In this document: one piece after another, positions 35,447 through 43,450 of the stretch | Layout: every line of letters begins with the position of its first letter | How positions within the stretch are numbered: the first letter of the stretch is position 1 | Assembly: GCF_039851975.1 (NCBI RefSeq) | Contig: NZ_CP156660.1 | Location: 2,919,035 to 2,983,034 of the forward strand | From: Desulfoscipio sp. XC116 | Lineage (GTDB): Bacteria > Bacillota > Desulfotomaculia > Desulfotomaculales > Desulfallaceae | DNA length: 64,000 nt | Reading direction: 5' to 3' | Notes under the pieces: model-generated | The model's database searches: none | Told to the model about the DNA's origin: nothing | Seen by the model: only the letters and a program-made list of their open reading frames with translations | Program-made: the position numbers and the translations under genes

Positions 35447-35507
35447 TTTTATAGAGAATCATTTTATAGAGGATCATATTGTATGACATGAAAGACTAGA
35501 ATAGAAT
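35447..35507 (+). promoter_or_regulatory. Tandem 15-bp repeat and possible promoter of the acyl-CoA synthetase gene
   Basis: TTTTATAGAGAATCA (35447-35461) is followed at once by TTTTATAGAGGATCA (35462-35476), one mismatch in 15. Three bases later lies a weak -35 TTGTAT (35479-35484) with TAGAAT (35502-35507) 17 bases on. The rest of the 507-base gap (35072-35578) is AT-rich without a gene. Confidence 0.45.
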
Positions 35508-35578
35508 ATAATAGTTCATATATAATAGGACAAGTCATTGTCAAACCCCTACTCCGGCACAACAAGGAGGGTATCCAT

Positions 35579-37111
35579 ATGAACCTGCCTATGAGGCTTG
35601 CAGAAATTGCCCGGCTTTCACCGGGACAGGAGGCAATAGTTTTTAATAACCGCAGGATGACCTACGCTCAATTAGATACCCGGGTCAGCCAATTGGCCAG
35701 CGGCATGAAACAGCTTGGCATTAAAACGGGTGACCGGGTGCTGTTGGCTATGAAAAACTGTCCTGAATTTATCATTGCCTATTATGCTATTATGCGCATG
35801 AAAGGCATAGTAGTGCCAGTCAATCCCCAGTATACTATTAATGAAATGGGCGTAATCATCAAGGATTCTATGCCGACCGCTGTTATAACTTGTCCGGAAA
35901 GGAAAGAAGTATTCGATAAAATTAATCAATCCATAAATATTCCCGCCGGCATAATTGTTAACAGCTGTAACCCGGAAGACGACATTAAAACATACGGGCA
36001 AGTATGCGATCAGGGCACCAATGCCATTCAAGACGTAAAATACAGCCGTGAAGATGTAGCCGAAATTATGTATGTTGCCGGTCTAACCGGCAAACCCAAA
36101 GGGGTAATGCTTACCAACTATAATCTATACAGCAATGCATTGACATTTTCCCAAGTTTGCTCATTAGGTCCGTCAGATCGGGCTCTCCTAACAGCACCCG
36201 CCTACCATGCGGGGTCACAAACTTGTGTGATGAACAGTACCATTGTTTCGGGGGGCACCCTTGTAATACAAGAGGGGTGGAAAGGTGCGGAAGAAGTCTT
36301 AAGAAATATTGATGAAGAAAATATTACCTTCTTTTTCGGACCCCCTACAATGTACAGCCTACTGCTCAAGTACCCCGAGTTGGAAAAGTATAAAACGAGT
36401 TCACTTCGCATAGCGCTTTGTGGATCCGCCAGTATGCCAAAAGATCTTTATGAGTCACTGGTTTCAAGATTTAATATCTACCTTACCGAAGGTTATGGCT
36501 TAACCGAAACATCCCCGGTGGTAACGGTCAACTTTATAGATAAATCCGGTAAGAAGGGATCTATAGGCGAACCTATTCCCGGGGTGGAAGTAAAAATATT
36601 TGATTACGAAGACCGGGAGGTTCCACAAGGCCAGGTGGGCGAAATTGTTGTACGTGGTCCCAACGTAATGAAAGGTTATTTAAACAAGGAAGAGGAAACC
36701 CGCTGGGCACTGCGTAACGGTTGGTTTCACACCGGGGATCTGGCATATGCGGATCAGGACGGCTACCTGTACATTGTAGACCGCAAAAAAGATCTTATCA
36801 TACGCGGAGGTATAAATATCAATCCCCGAGAGGTTGAAGAAGTGCTTTACGATCACCCGGGTATATTTGAAGTTGCCGTGGTGGGCGTACCGGACGCGGT
36901 AATGGGCGAAGAAGTACTGGCTTATGTAATGCCAAGAAGCAATCATGAATTGAGTGAAACGGAGATAAAAACATTTTGCAAAGATAAAATGGCGAATTAT
37001 AAAATACCTCGCTATTTCCGCTTTGTAGATAATCTGCCCAAAACATCATCAGGCAAGCTAATGCGCAAAGAACTGCAAAGTTGGATTGCCAAGCAAAAAC
37101 CTCCGGTATAA
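35579..37111 (+). CDS. Acyl-CoA synthetase (AMP-forming), FadD-like
   Basis: The enzyme activates a carboxylic acid to its acyl-AMP and then acyl-CoA in the cytoplasm. The 510-residue protein has the adenylation-family motifs YGLTETSP (A5), GWFHTGDLAYADQDGYL and DRKKDLIIRGG (A7-A8), and the C-terminal lysine in PKTSSGKLMRKEL (A10). The phosphate-binding A3 motif is unusual: MYVAGLTGKPKGVML instead of YTSGTTGKPKG, losing the Ser/Thr residues but keeping the GKPKG end. Length is typical of long- or medium-chain enzymes. The ATG follows AAGGAGGG. The substrate is unknown. Confidence 0.85.
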   Translation: MNLPMRLAEIARLSPGQEAIVFNNRRMTYAQLDTRVSQLASGMKQLGIKTGDRVLLAMKNCPEFIIAYYAIMRMKGIVVPVNPQYTINEMGVIIKDSMPTAVITCPERKEVFDKINQSINIPAGIIVNSCNPEDDIKTYGQVCDQGTNAIQDVKYSREDVAEIMYVAGLTGKPKGVMLTNYNLYSNALTFSQVCSLGPSDRALLTAPAYHAGSQTCVMNSTIVSGGTLVIQEGWKGAEEVLRNIDEENITFFFGPPTMYSLLLKYPELEKYKTSSLRIALCGSASMPKDLYESLVSRFNIYLTEGYGLTETSPVVTVNFIDKSGKKGSIGEPIPGVEVKIFDYEDREVPQGQVGEIVVRGPNVMKGYLNKEEETRWALRNGWFHTGDLAYADQDGYLYIVDRKKDLIIRGGININPREVEEVLYDHPGIFEVAVVGVPDAVMGEEVLAYVMPRSNHELSETEIKTFCKDKMANYKIPRYFRFVDNLPKTSSGKLMRKELQSWIAKQKPPV

Positions 37112-37122
37112 ACCGGAGGTTT
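37097..37122. terminator. Two-way terminator overlapping the synthetase stop codon
   Basis: Perfect 10-bp stem AAACCTCCGG / CCGGAGGTTT with the TAA stop (37109-37111) in the loop. On the minus strand it is followed by TTTTTG-type sequence, so it also suits the end of the HtrA gene. Confidence 0.75.
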
Positions 37123-37296
37123 CATACTTAACGGGAAAGAGCCATTACCGGCTTAACCAGTTTACAGCGGGATCAAGCCATTTACACGGCATTATTTATA
37201 CTCCCGCTTGGGGGCAGGTTTGTTTTTACCGTTTTCCCCCCATCCGCGCTTTTTCCCTACGCACTACCGCTAACACTATCCAATAATCTTTTTTAG

Positions 37297-38457
37297 CTAT
37301 TGCATTTGAGCAGGTTTTTCCCCCACCTGCACGGTGATATACATCGCATTGCGTTCCCTAAACACCCGCAGCAGTAGCTTTTGTCCAATTTCAGCCTTTT
37401 TAATCTCCTCCGCCAGTTGCTCGGAGCTTGTAACAGACTTTTTATCTATCTCCAATATAACGTCACCCTGACGCAAACCGGACCCGGCGGCAGGACTGCC
37501 GGACACTACACCGACCACAACCACCCCTTCGGCATTTGCCAAACCCAAATAGTCTACCAAATCCGGTGTTAAGTCGTGCATTTGAATACCCAGCCACGGC
37601 CTGATTACCTTTCCTTTCTTCATTAGCTCATCAAGTACCTCATCCACCGTACTGGTTGGTATGGCAAAACCAATTCCCTGAGCCTGAGCCACCGCTGTAT
37701 TAATACCGATTACTTCACCACGCAGGTCCAGCAGGGGACCACCGCTGTTGCCAGGGTTAATGGCGGCATCCGTTTGCAACAGATTTTTATAATACCGCCC
37801 CTCCACAGGTACCGGCCTGCCCTTTGCGCTAATTACGCCCACAGTAACCGTATGGTCAAAACCAAATGGGTTGCCAATAGCAATAACCCAATTACCAACT
37901 TTAATACCACTGGAGTTACCCATCTTTAAATAAGGCAAACTATTCCCGGCCTTTATTTTTAAAACCGCCAAATCAAGATCATAATCCGCACCGACCAAAC
38001 TTGCAGTATACTCCTTATCACTATCTTGCATTAACACGGTTATTTTATCGGCGCCCGATATGACATGCTCATTAGTCAAGATGTAGCCGTCGGAAGAAAT
38101 AATAAACCCCGATCCCATGCCACTCTCCCTATGCGGCTGCTGTCCGGGAGAACCAAAGAAATAACGGAAAAAAGGATCATTCCATAAAGGGTCATTACGC
38201 GTACCCTGACTTATTATTTCCACATTTATTTTAACAACAGCAGGCCCGGTATTTTTAACAATATCCGCTATAGTACCGGCGCTTACCCCCGGTGCAACCT
38301 GCTCGGCAGATGCATTATTGCCGGGCAAAATATTGGTGTTTTGGCCGCTGTCCCCTTTTATATCATTGACAAGCAGGCAGCCCCCGGCAAACATAATACC
38401 GGCAATAAACGCAGCCAGACCGATAAATAATAAGGACCGTCTGAATCCACCCAACAC
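37297..38457 (-). CDS. htrA: HtrA/DegP-type serine protease with PDZ domain
   Basis: A membrane-anchored quality-control protease of the cell surface. The 386-residue protein has an N-terminal membrane helix (about 8-30), a trypsin-like domain with the triad His131 (LTNEHV), Asp162 (YDLDLAVLK) and Ser238 (GNSGGP), and one C-terminal PDZ domain (about 280-375, including SGLRQGDVILEID). This is the normal layout of Firmicute HtrA/DegP. The GTG start at 38457 follows GAGGGGG. It is monocistronic; the IS-like element begins about 190 bases upstream of its start codon. Confidence 0.92.
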   Translation of the reverse strand: MLGGFRRSLLFIGLAAFIAGIMFAGGCLLVNDIKGDSGQNTNILPGNNASAEQVAPGVSAGTIADIVKNTGPAVVKINVEIISQGTRNDPLWNDPFFRYFFGSPGQQPHRESGMGSGFIISSDGYILTNEHVISGADKITVLMQDSDKEYTASLVGADYDLDLAVLKIKAGNSLPYLKMGNSSGIKVGNWVIAIGNPFGFDHTVTVGVISAKGRPVPVEGRYYKNLLQTDAAINPGNSGGPLLDLRGEVIGINTAVAQAQGIGFAIPTSTVDEVLDELMKKGKVIRPWLGIQMHDLTPDLVDYLGLANAEGVVVVGVVSGSPAAGSGLRQGDVILEIDKKSVTSSEQLAEEIKKAEIGQKLLLRVFRERNAMYITVQVGEKPAQMQ

Positions 38458-38705
38458 CCTGATACCCCCTCATATCTCGTTAGCTATTATAATACCAGAT
38501 AAAAGACCTCTTTTCTATCTATCACTAACAAACCCGCCTATAACAACACACTCTTGTTCTCCATGACAGGGTAAGTAATGACAAATAATAGTGACAATTT
38601 TTCAAAAAACTATTGAACTAACTGACCGTAATGTGTTATTATGTTATACAAAAGTAAGTGCAAAGTGTATGGGTGTTGCAACATTGTATGAGAATTATTA
38701 CACAA

Positions 38706-38739
38706 TGAAAATAGTTGTCTCAGGAGAGAGACAACTATT
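38706..38739 (-). terminator. Transposase terminator
   Basis: Perfect 12-bp stem AATAGTTGTCTC / GAGACAACTATT (38710-38721, 38728-38739); on the minus strand TTTTC follows. It lies 36 bases after the transposase stop. Confidence 0.7.
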
Positions 38740-38775
38740 ACAAAGCACATTCTGAAAAGCTGGAAAATTGCTATA

Positions 38776-40437
38776 TTAAATTACCGTACGTTGTTCCTTA
38801 AACAAGCCGATAGCGTTTAAAATTGCCTCTTGGGGTTGGGATATATTGGTCATTGATTTAAATTCTTGATCACCCAATTGATTGATAACAACTTTAATGT
38901 CTTCAAGCAACAGCAACGCTTGGCGTGTATCCAAGGATAATCCGGACTGGCGAATTAATATTTCCATAGTTTTTTCCAACATGGCAGCCAAAACACAAAT
39001 AAATATATTGGCCGACACCTTGAGTTCAGCATAAAGCAAATTGGGCCAAGGTTCAAAGTTTTCTATTTCACGCAATGATTCACCTAAAAGAGTAAGACTT
39101 GTGTAAGCTTTTAGTATTTCCTGTCCCCTGAGAAAGTCGTTATTTGTTTCCAGGAGAAAGGCTCCAACCAGGTCAGTATCATAGTCAAGCAAGTCATCTC
39201 TTCGCCGGTAATTAAATTCCATGGTTGATTCATTGTAATGCCATTCAAAATATTTACGGCAGTAACTATCTTTAAAAACAGGCAGGTTTCTATTAAATAC
39301 AGACTTGTTTTTTGTACCACGCCTATCACATACTGTTTTTTTAATAGACTTTAATTCATTCTCTATATCATGAAGTCGCTCACTGAGCAATGCTTTCATC
39401 TGCTCTGATACCATAGGGTTACTACACAACAAATAACGAGTGTCGCCATCTCTTAATTCTTTAAACCATAAGTCTTCAGCAAGTTCCTGAAATTCATGCC
39501 TGTTAGCACACCACTCATGGGTAAACAATTCGCGATATTGCTTAGTAATAAACTTACTGCCTATAATATAATCGTAATTATGTGCAACTAAAATCTCCAG
39601 AGCAGGATTATTTATAACGTTGCGTTCACCAATAAAAATACATTTATCTATACCAAAGCTTCCCTTTAGATAATTTACCACCTCTTTAAGTTCCCGGTCT
39701 TCAGACGTTTCCCGCAGAATGCGATGCCCTAAAGGCATACCGTCCCGGCTAACAAGTAATCCAAAGTCAACCTTCTGATACTCCCCAGGCTCTCCAAGCA
39801 TATACATCCCATAGGATGTTAGGTTTAATTCCTCTCGCGGCGCCGGTTCAATCATCCCTGTGGTAAGCCGACAAAAAGCAAGATCGGTATTAATATGCAT
39901 TAGAGAAGTTAACCTTTTAAATATAGCCCTTTCCAACTCCTCCTTACAATCAGCAACCACGTCCAGGGCCCGGTAAAAATGATGAGCAGACAATTCCACA
40001 TCTGACAGCAATGGCATATACAAACATTTATACCAATCACTAATAGCCTGTTTGTGCTGCGGTTTAATAATCTGGTTAATGGCCATTAATTCAACCAACA
40101 AAGGCAGCAACGGAGCAACATCTTTGCCCACAGCGGCAATATCTTCTATAACTTTTTCCATCCCCAGCAACTTCCATATTTTATGTATTGCCAGGACTTC
40201 TCCATAACGTAAAATTTTTTTAGTCTCCAAGTTATTGGATTGACGTTCATCAATACCACAAATTTTAGACAGGCCGGCAATCAACCCACTGACTTTGTCC
40301 GGCGTTAATTTATCCATACTGCCAAGATTGGCTACCACCCGCTGTTTTACTTTATCGCCTTCCCTGTAATTTTCTATTAATTTCAGGTAGGTATATTCTC
40401 TACCGTTACTCCGGCTTGTTATTTTCCGGAAAAACAT
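38776..40437 (-). CDS. IS1634-family transposase, possibly inactive
   Basis: The 553-residue protein begins MFFRKITSRSNGREYTYLKL and continues to VVANLGSMDKL, the N-terminal signature of IS1634/IS1549 transposases of the DDE (IS4-like) fold. The first Asp is probably in NTDLAFCRLTTG and the Glu in GESLREI. The second position, normally Asp in a sequence like VADRGM, reads FIGERN here, so the acid is Glu or displaced; activity is doubtful. I use the ATG at 40437 after GGTGGTGAT; another ATG four codons upstream is in frame. The frame is otherwise intact and full length. Confidence 0.85.
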   Translation of the reverse strand: MFFRKITSRSNGREYTYLKLIENYREGDKVKQRVVANLGSMDKLTPDKVSGLIAGLSKICGIDERQSNNLETKKILRYGEVLAIHKIWKLLGMEKVIEDIAAVGKDVAPLLPLLVELMAINQIIKPQHKQAISDWYKCLYMPLLSDVELSAHHFYRALDVVADCKEELERAIFKRLTSLMHINTDLAFCRLTTGMIEPAPREELNLTSYGMYMLGEPGEYQKVDFGLLVSRDGMPLGHRILRETSEDRELKEVVNYLKGSFGIDKCIFIGERNVINNPALEILVAHNYDYIIGSKFITKQYRELFTHEWCANRHEFQELAEDLWFKELRDGDTRYLLCSNPMVSEQMKALLSERLHDIENELKSIKKTVCDRRGTKNKSVFNRNLPVFKDSYCRKYFEWHYNESTMEFNYRRRDDLLDYDTDLVGAFLLETNNDFLRGQEILKAYTSLTLLGESLREIENFEPWPNLLYAELKVSANIFICVLAAMLEKTMEILIRQSGLSLDTRQALLLLEDIKVVINQLGDQEFKSMTNISQPQEAILNAIGLFKEQRTVI

Positions 40438-40651
40438 TAGAATCACCACCTTTATAAATAAAATATAACCGGTACTAATGCCTAATCAGACAATTCCTTC
40501 AGTAATTATTCGACAACCCAATAGTTGTTGAGCAATTAACTTAGCAATGTGGTTTTCACCACTTTTGCACACTACCTTTCGTACCTCTCGCTACGTTCTC
40601 CATGGGAAAACATTATATCTATTTAAAACTACTATAGCACATCAACAGCGT

Positions 40652-40669
40652 TTGTGCAATATTTCACCA
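40652..40669. promoter_or_regulatory. Rex-like palindrome next to the IS element
   Basis: TTGTGCA-ATAT-TTCACCA matches 12 of 14 Rex positions. It lies in the 305-base gap between the transposase and the SLC13 gene, outside the likely IS end, so it may be a leftover of the promoter region that was split by the insertion. Nothing else is seen in the gap. Confidence 0.35.
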
Positions 40670-40742
40670 TCTATATTTAAATAGTCATAAAAGTCAGAAA
40701 CGTTTGGCCAAATGTGTTTAACCTAAATATTGTCACTCATTT

Positions 40743-42227
40743 TCACCAAATGCCTAGTATATGCCACCATATACCCGCCAGGACAGCTACTGAGAGAATA
40801 ACTGATAATATAAACAAAAGACTGCCGGCTTTTAAAAAATCTGCGGCCTTCAAAAAACCCGGCCCATAGACAATAGCATTAGCGGGAGTTGCAATAACCA
40901 ACAGAAAAGAAAAAGCCGACCCCAGTGACGTAGCTACGCCGATGGCAGCAGGAGAAGTGCCGGTCAATTCCGCCGCTTTTATAAACACAGGTCCCAAGAA
41001 GGCCACCGTAGGACCATCAGCCATGGTATTAGTTGCCAATGCCGTTATCGTAGTCGTAGCGGCTAAAAGCGGCAACCCTTTGGTCACCCCAAAGGCAGCC
41101 GCAGCGGCCAATAGTTGTTTAGCCAGCCAGGCTGCCGCACCGGTGGCTACCAACATTTTGCCCATGGATATAGCACCTGCATAAAGAAGCACTACACCCC
41201 ACTGAGTTCTCTGCTGCAAGTAACTCCAATCCACCAAACCTAAAATTGCCGCGGCAATAATGCCTATCATGGCTATATTGCCTACTCCGAACTGGCGGCT
41301 AAATAATACCCAGCCAACTACCACCGCTAAAAATATAGACAGGGCAAGTTTAGCTTTAACCGTCATTGGACCGTCAGCATCCATTTCCTGTTGAATCCTT
41401 TCCAATACTTCCTTTAAATCATTCACTTCAGGCTTAAACAATTTCAATAACCAATAACTAACTACAGGAATCATGAGCAAAGTAAAAGGAAAGGCCATCA
41501 ACATCCACTGACCGTAACCCAGGTTAACCCCCAAACTATTCAAATAGCTAAGCATAAGAGCATTACGGGCTCCGCCGGATGGAGTAGCCACTCCGCCAAT
41601 AATCACCCCGTAAGCAATGGCCAGCATCATAAGCTTACCAAGCTTAGGTACCTTTTTGATACCCCCGCTAAGAGATACAACACCAACACCGATGGGCAAC
41701 ATTATTGTTACCGTGGCATGCTCGGTAATAAACCCTGCGCTTAAAGCGCAGAAGGCAACCATGCCTAATACCACCCGGTCAATACGCGTACCGGATATCT
41801 TAAGCATATACATGGCTATCTTACTGTGTATATTATATTTAACCAGCATAGCCCCCATCATCAGTACACCCATGATGAAGACAATGGCGTCATCCATAAA
41901 AGTACGCGGAACATCTTGATATCCACCGATACCCGAGATAATCTGAAAGGATCCGATGATCATCGCCGTCATAGGAAGGGGAATAGCCTCAGTCAAGAAA
42001 CAAACCACTACAAAGACCCACAGGCCAATAGCATATTTCCCATTATCGGAAAGGCCATCCGGGGTGGGCATGAAGCAAATAAAGCCAAGCATCATTACCG
42101 CCAGTATAAGCCACTTACGATCATCAAAATGACGCCTTGGACTACCGTATGTGGACACCTTATCAACACCGGGTGGCTTGTCTTTATGTTTTAAATCCTG
42201 CAAATCAATGACTTTGCGTGTAGTCAT
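40743..42227 (-). CDS. SLC13/DASS-family anion:sodium symporter
   Basis: DASS carriers import dicarboxylates or sulfate with sodium. The 494-residue protein has about twelve hydrophobic helices and the family's two hairpin regions, ITEHATVTIMLPIGVG (about 163-178) and TNTMADGPTVAFLGPV (about 398-413), with the conserved proline-rich VATPSGGARNA loop. I use the ATG at 42227, 3-4 bases after GGGGGG; an ATG four codons earlier (42239) lies upstream of that site. In a sulfate reducer, and next to other sulfur genes, sulfate is a plausible substrate, but a C4-dicarboxylate is equally consistent. Confidence 0.85.
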   Translation of the reverse strand: MTTRKVIDLQDLKHKDKPPGVDKVSTYGSPRRHFDDRKWLILAVMMLGFICFMPTPDGLSDNGKYAIGLWVFVVVCFLTEAIPLPMTAMIIGSFQIISGIGGYQDVPRTFMDDAIVFIMGVLMMGAMLVKYNIHSKIAMYMLKISGTRIDRVVLGMVAFCALSAGFITEHATVTIMLPIGVGVVSLSGGIKKVPKLGKLMMLAIAYGVIIGGVATPSGGARNALMLSYLNSLGVNLGYGQWMLMAFPFTLLMIPVVSYWLLKLFKPEVNDLKEVLERIQQEMDADGPMTVKAKLALSIFLAVVVGWVLFSRQFGVGNIAMIGIIAAAILGLVDWSYLQQRTQWGVVLLYAGAISMGKMLVATGAAAWLAKQLLAAAAAFGVTKGLPLLAATTTITALATNTMADGPTVAFLGPVFIKAAELTGTSPAAIGVATSLGSAFSFLLVIATPANAIVYGPGFLKAADFLKAGSLLFILSVILSVAVLAGIWWHILGIW

Positions 42228-42409
42228 ATGTCCCCCCATTTGTTAATATAGAACGGACATGATGTGAATTAATTATCTTTTTATTATACTTCAACCGGGG
42301 CGAAAAAAACAGCACCCTTTATTTCGTAAAAGGTGCACGCGACAGCTTATATATGTAAAAGAACCTATTTTATTTGCAATAACAGTTCCGCAAAAATATC
42401 ATTTTTTAC

Positions 42410-42448
42410 ATGTGAAATATTGCACTAAATTAGCTCTTAGTATATAAT
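42410..42448 (+). promoter_or_regulatory. Promoter of the CBS gene with overlapping Rex-like site
   Basis: TTGCAC (42420-42425) and TATAAT (42443-42448) are 17 bases apart. ATGTGAA-ATAT-TGCACTA (42410-42427) overlaps the -35 and matches 11 of 14 Rex positions. The transcript would have a leader of about 360 bases before 42815. Confidence 0.6.
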
Positions 42449-42534
42449 AGCTATTAAATATATACACTTAAAATGCAGGTATCAAAATATCATTATTATA
42501 CCATTAAGGGGGTGTTAAATAATAAAATTGCTTC

Positions 42535-42581
42535 GGGAAGCGGCTTTAACCTGGCCCCCACCCGGTCAAAGCCCGCTTCCC
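42535..42581 (+). promoter_or_regulatory. Long GC-rich hairpin in the CBS-gene leader
   Basis: GGGAAGCGG-CTTT...ACC.GG (42535-42554) pairs with CC.GGT.AAAG-CCCGCTTCCC (42561-42581) with one bulge and two mismatches. No T run follows, so it is more likely an mRNA structure or attenuator part than a simple terminator. The remainder of 42228-42814 has no gene that I can support. Confidence 0.5.
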
Positions 42582-42814
42582 TAAAATTAGAAACCTTCAA
42601 CTGCTATGTCTCAACCGAATTAACCCCCGCACCCCACCATAACAAAGCGGGTATAAGAGAAATTGTCACCAAATTTACTTTTAAATTAGTACCAATGCCT
42701 TTGTTAATGATATCACAATTAAAGCCCTTTGACAATAATCTTATGAATTTTTTTGTCACTACTTTTAAAGTCGCAATATATCCATCAGGTATAAATTAAA
42801 GGGAGGGATTTAAC

Positions 42815-43396
42815 ATGGTAAATCCTTGTGAAAGAAAAATACACAACATTATGATTCCAATATATGATTACCCTACAGTATCAGCCCGGGCAACTCTCAA
42901 GGATGCCGTCCAGGTACTGATGAATGCGTATACCTTACAAAAAAATAAGCCCCGAACAGGTCGCCAATGCGTTTTCGTTGTGAAAAACAATGAACTGGTC
43001 GGCACATTTGGCATTGCGGAATTACTTTCGGCAATCGAACCCTCTCACTTAAAGGGAACTATATTTGGCGGCACAAAGCCTTACAACGTCTGGGCTAAAG
43101 CTCTCTTTTGGGAGGGCCTGCTCACCGAGCGTTGTGTGGAAGCTACCAACAAGAAGGTTATCGACTATATGCGAGCCATGGACAATTTTGTTGACGTTAA
43201 AGATACTCTGCTTAAGGCAGCTTATCTTATGATCCAAAACAATATCGATGAGGTAGCGGTGAAGAATAAAGAGCGTATTGTAGGTATGGTGCGAAGAGCG
43301 GATTTGTTTTATGAAATATCCCGGCTGATTACCACAGCGGAAGTCTCTGGTGCGCCATATGTGGGCAACCTGGCCCTTGATGCGAAGCAAATGTAA
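42815..43396 (+). CDS. CBS-domain protein
   Basis: A 193-residue soluble protein with a CBS pair: the first CBS covers about residues 10-70 (IMIPIYDYPTVSARATLKDAV...VFVVKNNELVGTF) and the second about 115-175 (DNFVDVKDTLLKAAYLMI...DEVAVKNKERIVGMVRRADL). CBS pairs bind adenine nucleotides and regulate enzymes or transporters. The linker contains a WAKALFWEGLLTER helix. The ATG follows GGGAGGG. It lies between two transporter genes on the opposite strand, so it could be a regulator of anion or ion transport; that is inference. Confidence 0.88.
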   Translation: MVNPCERKIHNIMIPIYDYPTVSARATLKDAVQVLMNAYTLQKNKPRTGRQCVFVVKNNELVGTFGIAELLSAIEPSHLKGTIFGGTKPYNVWAKALFWEGLLTERCVEATNKKVIDYMRAMDNFVDVKDTLLKAAYLMIQNNIDEVAVKNKERIVGMVRRADLFYEISRLITTAEVSGAPYVGNLALDAKQM

Positions 43397-43415
43397 TGAG
43401 GTATGCTATTGAACT

Positions 43416-43445
43416 ATTAAGGCACCTCCATTGAGGTGCCTTAAT
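43416..43445. terminator. Two-way terminator
   Basis: Palindrome with 13-base arms ATTAAGGCACCTC / GAGGTGCCTTAAT between the convergent CBS and ArsB/NhaD-type genes, suitable for both. Confidence 0.8.
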
Positions 43446-43450
43446 AAACT

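Larger units (their letters stand above)
38651..40580 (-). mobile_element. IS1634-like insertion sequence (boundaries tentative)
   Basis: One transposase gene with candidate imperfect terminal inverted repeats: AAAGTAAGTGCAAAGTGTAT at 38651-38670 against the reverse complement of 40561-40580 (GAAAGGTAGTGTGCAAAAGT). No target-site duplication could be fixed. It lies between htrA and the SLC13 transporter gene. The boundaries need comparison with other copies. Confidence 0.5.

Noticed and set aside
42473-42799. A 108-codon plus-strand frame in the CBS leader
   Set aside because: No ribosome site before its ATG, composition unlike neighbouring proteins, and it covers a long hairpin. It is better read as untranslated leader.
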